DNA from: Mucilaginibacter myungsuensis
GTDB lineage: Bacteria; Bacteroidota; Bacteroidia; Sphingobacteriales; Sphingobacteriaceae
Assembly: GCF_015222005.1 (NCBI RefSeq)
Contig: NZ_JADFFL010000002.1
Span: forward strand, 682,001 to 746,000
DNA length: 64,000 nucleotides
Direction: 5' to 3'
A program made the translations under genes and the position numbers. Positions 17,543 to 26,352 of this stretch are shown piece after piece. Under the pieces are notes generated by a model. The model saw nothing but the letters and a program-made list of their open reading frames with translations, did no database searches and was not told the origin of the DNA. How positions within the stretch are numbered: the first letter of the stretch is position 1; the number at the start of each line of letters is the position of its first letter.

Positions 17543-17572
17543 TTGACAATCGATTGCCAAAGCCTTATCTTG
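17543..17572 (+). promoter_or_regulatory. Promoter of the GH10 xylanase gene
   Basis: TTGACA at 17543 and TATCTTG at 17566-17572 are separated by 20 bases, close to the Bacteroidota pattern. The ATG at 17590 follows 17 bases later, which supports that start over the in-frame TTG at 17530. Confidence 0.5.
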
Positions 17573-17589
17573 CCTCAAATCTCTATCCA

Positions 17590-18645
17590 ATGCTTAAGAT
17601 CATCATCTCGTCAATAGCTGTTGTTGCCGCAACATTCGCACCCATTAAAGTCAGCGATGACAGCAAGGGGCTGAAGGATCATTACCAAAATTATTTCCCG
17701 ATCGGCGTAGCGATCACCCCGCAACAGCTACGTGACCCGGCCCAGCGTGATCTGATCCTGAAGCACTTTAACAGCCTGACCGCAGAGAACGCCATGAAAA
17801 TGGGCCCACTGCACCCCGAAGAAGGCCGCTACTTTTGGCGCGACGCGGATTCGATAGTGGCATTTACTCAACGGCACGGTCTTAAACTGCGCGGTCATAA
17901 CTTGTGCTGGCATACTCAGGCACCCAAATGGATGTTCACCGATGCGCAAGGTATCGAGGTAAGCAAGGAGGTTCTGCTGAAACGTTTGAAGGACCACATC
18001 CAAACGGTGGTAAGCCGCTACAAAGGTAAGATCTACGCCTGGGACGTGGTGAATGAAGCTATTGCCGATGAGCGCGACCGAGAGCTGCGGGAGTCGCCAT
18101 GGTCTAAAATATGCGGTGAGGATTTCATTTTCGAAGCTTTCAAATACGCACACGAGGCCGACCCGGATGCCGTGCTGTTTTACAACGATTACAATACCGA
18201 GCAGCCGGGCAAACGCCAAAAGATCTACAACCTGCTTAAACGCATGAAGGATGCCGGGATACCTGTACATGGTGTAGGCTTGCAGGCGCATTGGTCATTA
18301 CGCGGACCATCGCAAGCTGAGATAGAAAAGTCGATAGAATTATTCGCCTCGCTTGGACTAAAGGTTCAGATCACAGAGTTAGATGTTTCTATCTTCGACG
18401 ATAATAAACCGGATACTTTAGGCTTCACTCCGGAGCGTGAGCAACAGTTGGCCGACCGCTACAAAATGATGTTCGAAGTATTCAGGAAGCACAAGCAAGA
18501 TATCACGGGTGTAACTTTCTGGAATTTGTCCGACAAATCTACCTGGCTGGACAACTTCCCGGTAAGGGGGCGCAAAAATTACCCGTTGCTTTTTGACACC
18601 CAATTGCAGCCTAAAAAAGCGTATCGATCGGTAGTCGATTTCTGA
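17590..18645 (+). CDS. Endo-1,4-beta-xylanase, glycoside hydrolase family 10
   Basis: A 351-residue secreted enzyme that cuts the xylan backbone. The ATG at 17590 opens a signal peptide (MLKIIISSIAVVAATFA). The TIM-barrel motifs are LTAENAMKMGPLHP, RGHNLCWHTQAPKW, the acid/base Glu of WDVVNEAI (residue 156) and the nucleophile Glu of ITELDVS (residue 263), with TFWNLSDKSTWL near the end. There is no additional carbohydrate-binding module. It is convergent with the GH92 gene across a shared terminator. Confidence 0.95.
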   Translation: MLKIIISSIAVVAATFAPIKVSDDSKGLKDHYQNYFPIGVAITPQQLRDPAQRDLILKHFNSLTAENAMKMGPLHPEEGRYFWRDADSIVAFTQRHGLKLRGHNLCWHTQAPKWMFTDAQGIEVSKEVLLKRLKDHIQTVVSRYKGKIYAWDVVNEAIADERDRELRESPWSKICGEDFIFEAFKYAHEADPDAVLFYNDYNTEQPGKRQKIYNLLKRMKDAGIPVHGVGLQAHWSLRGPSQAEIEKSIELFASLGLKVQITELDVSIFDDNKPDTLGFTPEREQQLADRYKMMFEVFRKHKQDITGVTFWNLSDKSTWLDNFPVRGRKNYPLLFDTQLQPKKAYRSVVDF

Positions 18646-18682
18646 TCCGCAACCGATCCGTTGCGCAAATTACAAAACGCAA

Positions 18683-18729
18683 AAAAAGCAGTGTTTTTTC
18701 ATCTTTTTTGACAAAAAACACTGCTTTTT
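18683..18729. terminator. Bidirectional terminator between GH10 and GH92 genes
   Basis: Seventeen-base perfect arms AAAAAGCAGTGTTTTTT and AAAAAACACTGCTTTTT around a 13-base loop; T runs are present on both strands. Confidence 0.88.
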
Positions 18730-18761
18730 CGTGCATTTTTCAAACACGTTCTAAGCACATT

Positions 18762-21056
18762 TTACTTAGCAGCCGACATGGATGGCGGCGCTAATTCAGG
18801 CGCGCTACCCCAGGTTTTGTTCGGTCGTGGACCCATTTGAAAAACCAGTCTGCCGCCATTCATCAGGTCGGTGTTGGTGAACCAGGTTTTGGCCAGCGGA
18901 GCGCCATTCAACGTGGCTGATTGGATGTATTTATTTTGTGTCGATACGTTTTTGGCCTCTACTACAAAGGTTTTGCCGTTGCCAATGTTTATGGTGGTCT
19001 CGTCAAATATAGGGCTGCCGATATCAAAAACAGGCTTAGCAGGGTTTTGCGGATAAAAACCCATCGCGTTGAACACATACCAGCTTGAGGTAGCGCCACC
19101 GTCCTCATCACCGGATATACCTTGCGGGGTGATATCGAACCACAGATCCATCAGCATGCGTACGCGGCTCTGGGTTTTCCAAGGCTGGCCAGAGTAATTG
19201 TACAAGTAGGGGATGTGGTAGGCCGGTTCGTTACCCTGGGTGTACATACCCACAAGGCCAGTCATATCCGGGAATTGCCCTAAAAAGGCCAGTTTATCCA
19301 TCGTATGCCCAATAGTGAACAGCGAATCCAGCTTGGTATTGAACTTATCGCGGCCACCCATTAGGTTGATCAGGCCCTGCACATCGTGCTGAACATGCCA
19401 GGTATAGGTCCACGAGTTGCCCTCAGCAAAGTAGCCTTCACCTGCAAATCCACCCGAAAAACGTGGGTCGAACGGCTCCACCCACTTCCCATCAGCCGAC
19501 TTTGGCGCCATCATCCCGATGGATGGTTTATACAGGTTCTGGTAGTTATGCGCCCGTTTCATAAACAACTCATAGTCGGCGGTTTTGCCTAATTCTTTGG
19601 CTAATTGAGCCAGGCACCAATCATCGTAACAATGCTCTAACGTCACCGATACCGATTGGCGACGGTGCCAGCCATCCACCTCTTTAACGGTCTCGGGCAC
19701 GCCCACTTCTGGCAGCCAGCGCACCTGGTAGGGTAGTTTGTTGTACTTGTCTACGTTCTCTTTCTCCATAGCATCGGCACGGGCCGGCAGGGCGGGGTAG
19801 AAGCCCTTGTCAAAATAGTTCTGTTCCAGTTCGGTGATAGGGGCTTGGCCGCCGTCCTTCCAGGGGATCATGGTAGCTTCCATGTGATTCTTACGCATAC
19901 CGGCGTAGGCTTTTTCGATGTCGAAACCGCGCAAACCTTTCAAATATGCCTCCACAATTACCGAGGTAGAGTGGTGACCGATCATCGCCCCCGAGCTTGG
20001 CAACCAGCCGGTACGCTCGTAAGTCTGGATAAAGTTGTTGATCATCTTGACCGTCTCATGCGGGCGGATGATGTCCTGCAAGGCATAAGCGCTACGGTAA
20101 GTATCCCATACGTTACCCATCCGCAAAGCGATGGTGCGGTACAGCGTACTGTAGAACGTGCCTCGCTGGCGTTCGGTGCCACCTTTTATCTTGATCAGAC
20201 TTAGCTCTTTATCCCAGCGGTCTTTAGCCTGCAGTTTTACCTGCTCGAAGGTTTTTGTGCCTAATTGGTTGGTGGAGTAGGTCTTAGCCTCGGCCACGCT
20301 GTTAGGCGACACGCCTACACGCATCTCTACCGTCTGGGTCTTGGCGGTGCCCGGATAGCTTACATATAAGCCAAGGCCATTGCCTGTACGGGATACATTA
20401 CCGATAGTGATATCATTACCCAGCCAACTGCCTGATGATGAGCCGGGCTTGCTTAGTTCGGCATAGAAGTAATTCTTATTCTCAATATTATTCCGTCCGC
20501 GCCCGGTCACAAAACCCGAGATGGTCTTATTATCCTTCACCTCAAAAGTAGAGTTGCCCTGCAAGGTCAACAGCAGGTTTGAGGTTTCCTTGACAGGTAG
20601 CGTGAACCTGAACAGCAATGCGTTATCCGTCACGGTGTACTCTACGTTAATGTCCGGATCCTCTAAAATGGCTTGATAGTAATACGGCGTGGCGGTCTCT
20701 AAAGTATGGTCGAATTTAGAGGCGTTGGCTTTGGCGCCGGTCTTAACCTCGCCGGTGGTCGCCATTAACGTTCCAAAACCTACCGGGAAGCCGAAGATCT
20801 TATCCGACAGGTAAAAGTCCTCTATCTCGGGGTTAAAATTGGGGAAACATTGCACCGACCCGCCCGGGGCTTTGATCACCGGCGCGGTGCTGCGTGTTTT
20901 GGGATTGATCGAGCCGATGTAAAGATCCACATAGTCGCTTGGCGATCTGCCGGCCACCATCGGCATGGCTTTTTTAGGCTTGCTTTGCCCCAAAGCCGAG
21001 GCCGCAAAAGTACAGGCTAATGCAGCCAGCAGAACTGGTTTGTAGAGGTTTGTCAT
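18762..21056 (-). CDS. Glycoside hydrolase family 92, alpha-mannosidase
   Basis: A 764-residue secreted protein (signal peptide through ASALGQ, residues 1-24). It shows the GH92 layout: an N-terminal beta-sandwich with VDLYIGSINPKTRSTAPVIKAPGG and IEDFYLSDKIFGF, then an (alpha/alpha)6 barrel with TYRSAYALQDIIRPH, TGWLPSSGAMIGHHSTSVI, QGNEPAYHIPYLYNYSG and GDEDGGATSSWYVFNAMGFYP. Enzymes of this family are calcium-dependent exo-alpha-mannosidases, usually 1,2- or 1,3-specific, acting on N-glycans or yeast mannan. Linkage specificity cannot be read from the sequence. Confidence 0.94.
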   Translation of the reverse strand: MTNLYKPVLLAALACTFAASALGQSKPKKAMPMVAGRSPSDYVDLYIGSINPKTRSTAPVIKAPGGSVQCFPNFNPEIEDFYLSDKIFGFPVGFGTLMATTGEVKTGAKANASKFDHTLETATPYYYQAILEDPDINVEYTVTDNALLFRFTLPVKETSNLLLTLQGNSTFEVKDNKTISGFVTGRGRNNIENKNYFYAELSKPGSSSGSWLGNDITIGNVSRTGNGLGLYVSYPGTAKTQTVEMRVGVSPNSVAEAKTYSTNQLGTKTFEQVKLQAKDRWDKELSLIKIKGGTERQRGTFYSTLYRTIALRMGNVWDTYRSAYALQDIIRPHETVKMINNFIQTYERTGWLPSSGAMIGHHSTSVIVEAYLKGLRGFDIEKAYAGMRKNHMEATMIPWKDGGQAPITELEQNYFDKGFYPALPARADAMEKENVDKYNKLPYQVRWLPEVGVPETVKEVDGWHRRQSVSVTLEHCYDDWCLAQLAKELGKTADYELFMKRAHNYQNLYKPSIGMMAPKSADGKWVEPFDPRFSGGFAGEGYFAEGNSWTYTWHVQHDVQGLINLMGGRDKFNTKLDSLFTIGHTMDKLAFLGQFPDMTGLVGMYTQGNEPAYHIPYLYNYSGQPWKTQSRVRMLMDLWFDITPQGISGDEDGGATSSWYVFNAMGFYPQNPAKPVFDIGSPIFDETTINIGNGKTFVVEAKNVSTQNKYIQSATLNGAPLAKTWFTNTDLMNGGRLVFQMGPRPNKTWGSAPELAPPSMSAAK

Positions 21057-21118
21057 ATTGGTTTATATTTTGGTTAGGAGTTATATTCGGGATCTTTTTT
21101 TGAACGGGCTTCCAAAGG

Positions 21119-21200
21119 GGATGTCACCCTGAGCGCCGTCGAAGGGTGGTGCGGAGAGGCCTGCCCACCATGCTTCGACACGCTCAGCATGACACCCTAT
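21119..21200. repeat. Dispersed inverted repeat of the CCTGAGCG...GTCGAAGG type
   Basis: Imperfect arms TGTCACCCTGAGCG-GTCGAAGGGTGG and CCACCATGCTTCGACACGCT-CAGCATGACA flank a short GC-rich centre between the GH92 and GH27 genes. Confidence 0.7.
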
Positions 21201-21215
21201 TTTAATACTTTTTAC

Positions 21216-23432
21216 CTACTTCTCCACCCGCAACAACAACACCCCATGCGGTGCTACCTTCGCGCTCAGCGTTTTACCGCTAACTACCATATATTGCTGG
21301 CGCCATACATCACGAAATTTGGTGAAGCCGCTCAACTCGGGACTTGTTTTATCCAAACTGATGGTTTGATAGCTATCCGACATATTGAACAGGCCGATGG
21401 CTTTAGCGCCGCCTTTCAGTTCTTTTACCCATATCTGATAATTGGCATTTTTGACCGTTGGTAAGGCGCCTTTGCCTAAGGCGTCCTGATCAATGGCTAT
21501 TACCTCGTCGTTGGTGAGCAGATTCAGCGTGAATTTATCCAGCTGGCCCATGTCGCAACCGATCAGTAATGGCGATGCCAGCAAACTCCAAAGGCTGATA
21601 TGGGTGTATTGCTCATCAAAAGTTAATCGGGAATTATGCAGGCGTGGTCCCCAGCCTACTTTGCCAACTACCAGCATATCCGGATCATTAAAGTGGCCGG
21701 GCTGCGAGAACGGCGCGGCCGCATCCTGACGGAAACCAATGCCCGACATGCTTTGCCAGGTGTCCTCTATATCGCCGGTGGTACGCCAGCTGTTGCCGCC
21801 TACCTGCGCACCCCATTCCCAAACTTTGCCCATGCCGTACTGGCAAAAGCTATGCAGGATATCGCGGTTCAGTTTGGCCAGTGCCTCGGTCATTACGTAG
21901 TAGGGTTTTTTAAGGGCCGTCAGATCTGGGCGCGGGGCAACTTTGCTGTAGGCGCACCAATCATATTTCAGGTAATCCATCCCCCATTCGGCATAGGTTT
22001 GGGCATCCTGCAATTCATGGTCGAGGCTACCCAGGTAACCACCGCAAGTGGCATCCCCCGGAGATGAATAGATACCCATGCGCAGACCCAGGCCGTGTAC
22101 ATAGTCGGTCAGCGCTTTCATGTCAGGGAACTTGCTATTGGTGGTAATGCGGCCGTCGGGCAGGCGTGCTGCCGACTCCCAGCCGTCATCAATATTTACG
22201 TAAGCCCAGCCATGCGCGGCCAGCTTATCGGTCATGGTTTTGGCGGCGGTGCGCACTTTGGCATCGTCTACGCTTAAACCCCAGGCGTTCCAACTGTTCC
22301 AGCCTAATGCAGGTGTAAGGCCGATGGTATTGCCAATAACGATATTGAAAGCCTTGGTTTTACTGCCCCTTAAGTTACTCACGGTAAAGGTTACGGGATA
22401 AGTACCCGCAGCAGGAACCGAACCGGTGATCACGCCCGTAGCCGGGTTTAATTTCAATCCATCAGGCAGGCCGTCTACCTTATACTTTAAAGGTTTGGCA
22501 CCCGTAGCCGGGATGAGGTATAAAAAAGGGTTGCCCGGTCGTGCGGCAAAAACATCGGCCCCGTTTATTCTTGGTTTGGATGATACGGGCGGAGTGAGGA
22601 TGTAAGGCGTGCTCTCTGTATAAGATACCGTTGTCCCGGTTTTAGCATCCTCAAAATTGTAATCTAACCGGTACGACTTGGCCTGCGGTGCAACCACTCT
22701 GAACGGAAAATTGAACGGCCGTCCCTTGGCAAAATTAGCATCGGCCGACTGCTGCGATATTATGCCACCGGTCTCCGGGTCGGTCAATAATACGCTCAAT
22801 CTGCCGCTAAAGGTGTCAGTATTGCTTGCCGTCAGTTTGATGGTTTTACCCACAAGGCCTTTATCGCCAAACCAAAAGTCCGACCCTGCATCATAGGCAA
22901 TGCCGTCGGTAATATCAACCATGCCTATTTTGTAATTGGTGCCGTACATACCGCCATCGCCGTCCCGGTCAAAAATGCGCACAGCTATCAGGTTCTCTTT
23001 ACCCCATAATATGGCCGGATCGTTGGCGGATATCTTATACTCGCGTGGCCCCCAGTTGCCCGAGGTCCGGATATCGCCTTTAGCGCCACCTAACCTGCCG
23101 ATCAGTTTACCATTCAAAAAAACTTCGTCGCGGTCGTCAACATTGGCCAGGCTAATGCGCAGGCTGTCCTTTAAAAAGGCTTTCTCTTTTAACCAGGTCG
23201 GTATCACTACATGGTTGCGGTACCAACCAAAACCATCGTGACCAGGATAACCATTGGCCTCCCATGGGACAGATACATTGGCAGCCTTCCAGTCGGCATC
23301 ATTAAATGTGGGAGAAGACCATTCGGGCGAGTCGCCGATATTGATCTTCCAGCCTTTAGCTATCGATATCTGTGCATCGGCATTAAAAGCCAAACAGACA
23401 ATGGCAGCTACGGTAAGCAGCGTTCTTTTCAT
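21216..23432 (-). CDS. Alpha-galactosidase, glycoside hydrolase family 27, multidomain
   Basis: A 738-residue secreted enzyme with signal peptide (residues 1-20). Residues 25-175 form a GH2-like sugar-binding jelly roll (VDDRDEVFLNGKLIG). Residues ~285-367 are a putative Ig domain (LPDGLKLNPATGVITGSVPA). Residues 372-738 are the GH27 barrel: TPALGWNSWNAWG, NIDDGW, the nucleophile Asp491 of YLKYDWC and the acid/base Asp554 of WRTTGDIEDTW, followed by GHFNDPDMLVVG. It releases terminal alpha-galactose from plant oligo- or polysaccharides. The gene follows the same strand as GH92 but is separated by a repeat element. Confidence 0.94.
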   Translation of the reverse strand: MKRTLLTVAAIVCLAFNADAQISIAKGWKINIGDSPEWSSPTFNDADWKAANVSVPWEANGYPGHDGFGWYRNHVVIPTWLKEKAFLKDSLRISLANVDDRDEVFLNGKLIGRLGGAKGDIRTSGNWGPREYKISANDPAILWGKENLIAVRIFDRDGDGGMYGTNYKIGMVDITDGIAYDAGSDFWFGDKGLVGKTIKLTASNTDTFSGRLSVLLTDPETGGIISQQSADANFAKGRPFNFPFRVVAPQAKSYRLDYNFEDAKTGTTVSYTESTPYILTPPVSSKPRINGADVFAARPGNPFLYLIPATGAKPLKYKVDGLPDGLKLNPATGVITGSVPAAGTYPVTFTVSNLRGSKTKAFNIVIGNTIGLTPALGWNSWNAWGLSVDDAKVRTAAKTMTDKLAAHGWAYVNIDDGWESAARLPDGRITTNSKFPDMKALTDYVHGLGLRMGIYSSPGDATCGGYLGSLDHELQDAQTYAEWGMDYLKYDWCAYSKVAPRPDLTALKKPYYVMTEALAKLNRDILHSFCQYGMGKVWEWGAQVGGNSWRTTGDIEDTWQSMSGIGFRQDAAAPFSQPGHFNDPDMLVVGKVGWGPRLHNSRLTFDEQYTHISLWSLLASPLLIGCDMGQLDKFTLNLLTNDEVIAIDQDALGKGALPTVKNANYQIWVKELKGGAKAIGLFNMSDSYQTISLDKTSPELSGFTKFRDVWRQQYMVVSGKTLSAKVAPHGVLLLRVEK

Positions 23433-23923
23433 AAAAGCAGTAAAGTGTAGTTTATCAGGTTTTTTATGTCGATAAAAGCGTGGTCAGATAACTGTAACCA
23501 GTCGGAATGTTAACGTATGTTAATTTATACTAAGCAACCTTAAAAACCCCGACCTTAACGCCATCATCCCGCTTCTTTTGTATCGACACTGTGATCAGGC
23601 ACTTCCGTTCAGTTGATGTGCCGTCATTCAATACTACAACAAAAAAAGCAGAACAGAAAGAAAAACAAACCAATAACCTAAACAATGGAACAGTCTTTAA
23701 ACCAATCAACTACCTTAAAAGCCAATTAATGGCGGGTGCCATCGTTTGCGTATTTTTTGATGTTTATTTTAAGCGGAAGCGTCGTCGATCACCGATCGAA
23801 ATTGGCGCGCCATTATTACAGCTATCTCTATAAATATGCACCCAAACAAAAGGTACGAATTTTTTTGTACCTTTAAGATGCTTACCTTATCTTTGTCTTA
23901 TCACCCCACAAAACCTTGACCAT
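23433..23923. other. Intergenic region between GH27 and the thioredoxin-tailed protein gene
   Basis: About 490 bases. No convincing gene was found; an 80-codon frame at 23591-23833 has poor composition and is not called. The right end holds the promoter and an 8-base inverted repeat AAAGGTAC (23849-23856) / GTACCTTT (23867-23874) that overlaps the -33 element and may be an operator. Confidence 0.4.
23865..23895 (+). promoter_or_regulatory. Promoter of the thioredoxin-tailed protein gene
   Basis: TTG (23865-23867), 20-base spacer and a perfect -7 TATCTTTG (23888-23895), 28 bases before the ATG. Confidence 0.65.
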
Positions 23924-26281
23924 ATGAAACAGCTATTAAACCTTAAAACCCAAACGCGCAGCTTATTAACACGCTGTGTTATCACTCTTGCCTGCACTGT
24001 AGTGCTTGGTACGCCTGCGGCCATTGCACAAACACTTAAACTAAAGCCCGGCCAACAGTTTAGCTACGAAACAATGGAGCGTTATGTTATTCGTACGCAG
24101 GAGCATTCAAGTAAAAACTTTTATTACAGCAGATACAATTATCTGGTCAGCGGTATAGAAGGCGATAACTATGTGATCAAAGTATCGCCCCAACAATACC
24201 TTGCCGACGGCATCAACGGTATCGTGTTCGATTCGTCGGCACCGTCTGCCGAGCAGGAAAATGAGCTGCTCGCGGTAGTGCAAAACGCGGTCAGCAAATT
24301 AAATTTTACCATAGTGGTTAATAAGACAGGAAAATTGATGGATATAAGAGACACCGCCGGCGCACAAGCTTTTATTACCGCCAAACTTACCGAGCGTAAC
24401 ACATTTAAGGTGAAAAATCATGATATTATAGCGAGTGAGGGGCCACAAGTAAACTATTTGGACAATTTTATTTACGGTAGTGCACAGGTATTTAAAGCAT
24501 CGGTGAAGCAGCCGGCTGGCAATAATGTAACAAAGGCAGGCGCCGGAGTTAGGTCGGTACGAAAAAAGGATGCGGAAACCGGGCTTATCGTGATATCAGA
24601 GAGAGATTCCACTGCAAATAAGATCTTTGCCGATACCAATAAATACGAATCGATAAAGTATAGCCACAGGTTGCAAATGGTTAAAGGTAATGTGTACCCG
24701 GTTTACGCCGAAGCCAGTCGCACTATCGGATATGACAACTATTATACCCCGCTCAACAAAGCTAAACGCAAACTGGCCGTTCTCCTTGATGAAGTATTGA
24801 ACAACAAGGGCGCTTTAGGTATGCACGAACGTGCACAACGTAGTATTGACTCGTTAGATAAACTTTTTAAACCCGACGACTGGGCTTATCAGGGTGCGAA
24901 AGTTTATGTTTTAGGATTTATTGGAAGCAATGAATACATACAACTGTTAGAGAAGGTGCCTTACGCCTATCTGGAAAAGGATGGCCTGGTCAACGTTAAA
25001 CTTGGGCGCCAGTTAGCTAATGGTAACACCACCCAACTGAGAACGGCGTTACAAATATTGTTCACCAAAATGCTTTGGGATAAAAAGTACCCTTCTAACG
25101 TAGATAATCTCTGTAACGATATCCATGATAACCTGGGCAAGCAGGTAAAGAATGCCAAAGACCCGAGGGCTATTAAAAAGATATTGGATGCGTTGATGGA
25201 AACAGAGCAACTACGCATACACGCGGTGAACGAAATACTGGCCGGACTAAAGACCTATTGCCGTGTAAAACTGGCGACCGACGCTAAACAATTGACACCC
25301 TATATCAACTTTAACTATAACAGCTTATACGATAAGGCCAGCCGGTACAGGATGCTGATCTTTGATGAACTGATAAAAAAACAAGTACCTGATTCCATCC
25401 TGACCGCTTATAACGACTATACGATAGAGATGGTAAAAGGTAATATCGCTGCCATTAATTCGGGCGATGTGCCGGGTATGAGCAAGTATCGGGTAGAACC
25501 GTTTTTGGGCCCGCGGAGGGTGCTTTATAAGAAATACCTGGCCGAGGCCTATTATCGTAAAAGCTTGCTGCAAAAAGATCGTTCGGTAGCTTACCTGCAA
25601 ATGGCGGTGGACTATTTGCCCAACCAGCAAGATCTGATGAATAACCGGGGCGGCTTTGAACGGGAGAACGCCTACGTGGCATCCAAGCCCTATAAAGAAC
25701 TTTACATGAAAGCCGCTGAAAGCGGCGCGCTCAGCCCCGAGCAATTGCTTAAACAGTACGTAGATCTGGTAGTCATTGAGCCGGAGCGCTACCCATCGTT
25801 GAAAGAAAAGTACATCAAATCATTCCCTGCGGGCGACTTTAAAAAGTTCTTTAACGATGCGTTGAAAGAGAAGTTACCTTCAACTCCTGATTTTACTTTG
25901 AACGATCGTTCAGGTAAACAGTTAGCTATGAAAGATCAAAAAGACAAATTTACCTTTGTTGATTTTTGGGGCACCTGGTGCGGCGCTTGCGTAGATGAGA
26001 TACACAGGGTTGAAGCATTATACAAAAAAGGCATCGCCCCGGGTAAACTGACGGTAACCACTATTGCCTGCTTTGATAAAAAGAAGAACGTCGACGATTT
26101 TATGGAAGCCCGCAAGTACACTTACCCGGTGCTAATGTCCGACGGTAAGGTTGAGAAAGATTTTAAAGTGATCGGTTACCCTACCAAATTGTTGTTGTTG
26201 CCCAATGGCACTTATCTGGATATCCCTTACCAGGCTGATTACAAACCTATAGTGGAGAAGTATCTGGCTTGGGAGATGTAG
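23924..26281 (+). CDS. Large exported protein with C-terminal TlpA-type thioredoxin domain
   Basis: A 785-residue protein with a signal peptide ending near residue 36 (PAAIAQ). Residues ~37-640 match no family I can name; they contain a beta-rich front part and long helical stretches, and the helical part (HDNLGKQVKNAKDPRAIKKILDALME) looks TPR-like. From residue ~645 (TPDFTLNDRSGKQLAM) to the end is a TlpA/AhpC-like thioredoxin fold with the redox motif WCGAC. It is probably periplasmic or surface-bound and reduces or oxidises disulfides of partner proteins. Its expression start is well supported by the promoter. Confidence 0.8.
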   Translation: MKQLLNLKTQTRSLLTRCVITLACTVVLGTPAAIAQTLKLKPGQQFSYETMERYVIRTQEHSSKNFYYSRYNYLVSGIEGDNYVIKVSPQQYLADGINGIVFDSSAPSAEQENELLAVVQNAVSKLNFTIVVNKTGKLMDIRDTAGAQAFITAKLTERNTFKVKNHDIIASEGPQVNYLDNFIYGSAQVFKASVKQPAGNNVTKAGAGVRSVRKKDAETGLIVISERDSTANKIFADTNKYESIKYSHRLQMVKGNVYPVYAEASRTIGYDNYYTPLNKAKRKLAVLLDEVLNNKGALGMHERAQRSIDSLDKLFKPDDWAYQGAKVYVLGFIGSNEYIQLLEKVPYAYLEKDGLVNVKLGRQLANGNTTQLRTALQILFTKMLWDKKYPSNVDNLCNDIHDNLGKQVKNAKDPRAIKKILDALMETEQLRIHAVNEILAGLKTYCRVKLATDAKQLTPYINFNYNSLYDKASRYRMLIFDELIKKQVPDSILTAYNDYTIEMVKGNIAAINSGDVPGMSKYRVEPFLGPRRVLYKKYLAEAYYRKSLLQKDRSVAYLQMAVDYLPNQQDLMNNRGGFERENAYVASKPYKELYMKAAESGALSPEQLLKQYVDLVVIEPERYPSLKEKYIKSFPAGDFKKFFNDALKEKLPSTPDFTLNDRSGKQLAMKDQKDKFTFVDFWGTWCGACVDEIHRVEALYKKGIAPGKLTVTTIACFDKKKNVDDFMEARKYTYPVLMSDGKVEKDFKVIGYPTKLLLLPNGTYLDIPYQADYKPIVEKYLAWEM

Positions 26282-26352
26282 ATCCCCGAAAAGGCATTAT
26301 GGTTTTTCCGTCGGGAGAGGGCCTGTAGGTGAAACACCTAAGTCTTCCCCGC

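Noticed and set aside
23591..23833. 80-codon ORF between GH27 and the thioredoxin-tailed gene
   Set aside because: Composition is low in complexity and not protein-like, and no promoter or neighbour supports it.
26282..26352. Terminator between the thioredoxin-tailed gene and the OmpA gene
   Set aside because: The CCCGA/TCGGG arms are weak and the stem is interrupted, so it was not annotated.
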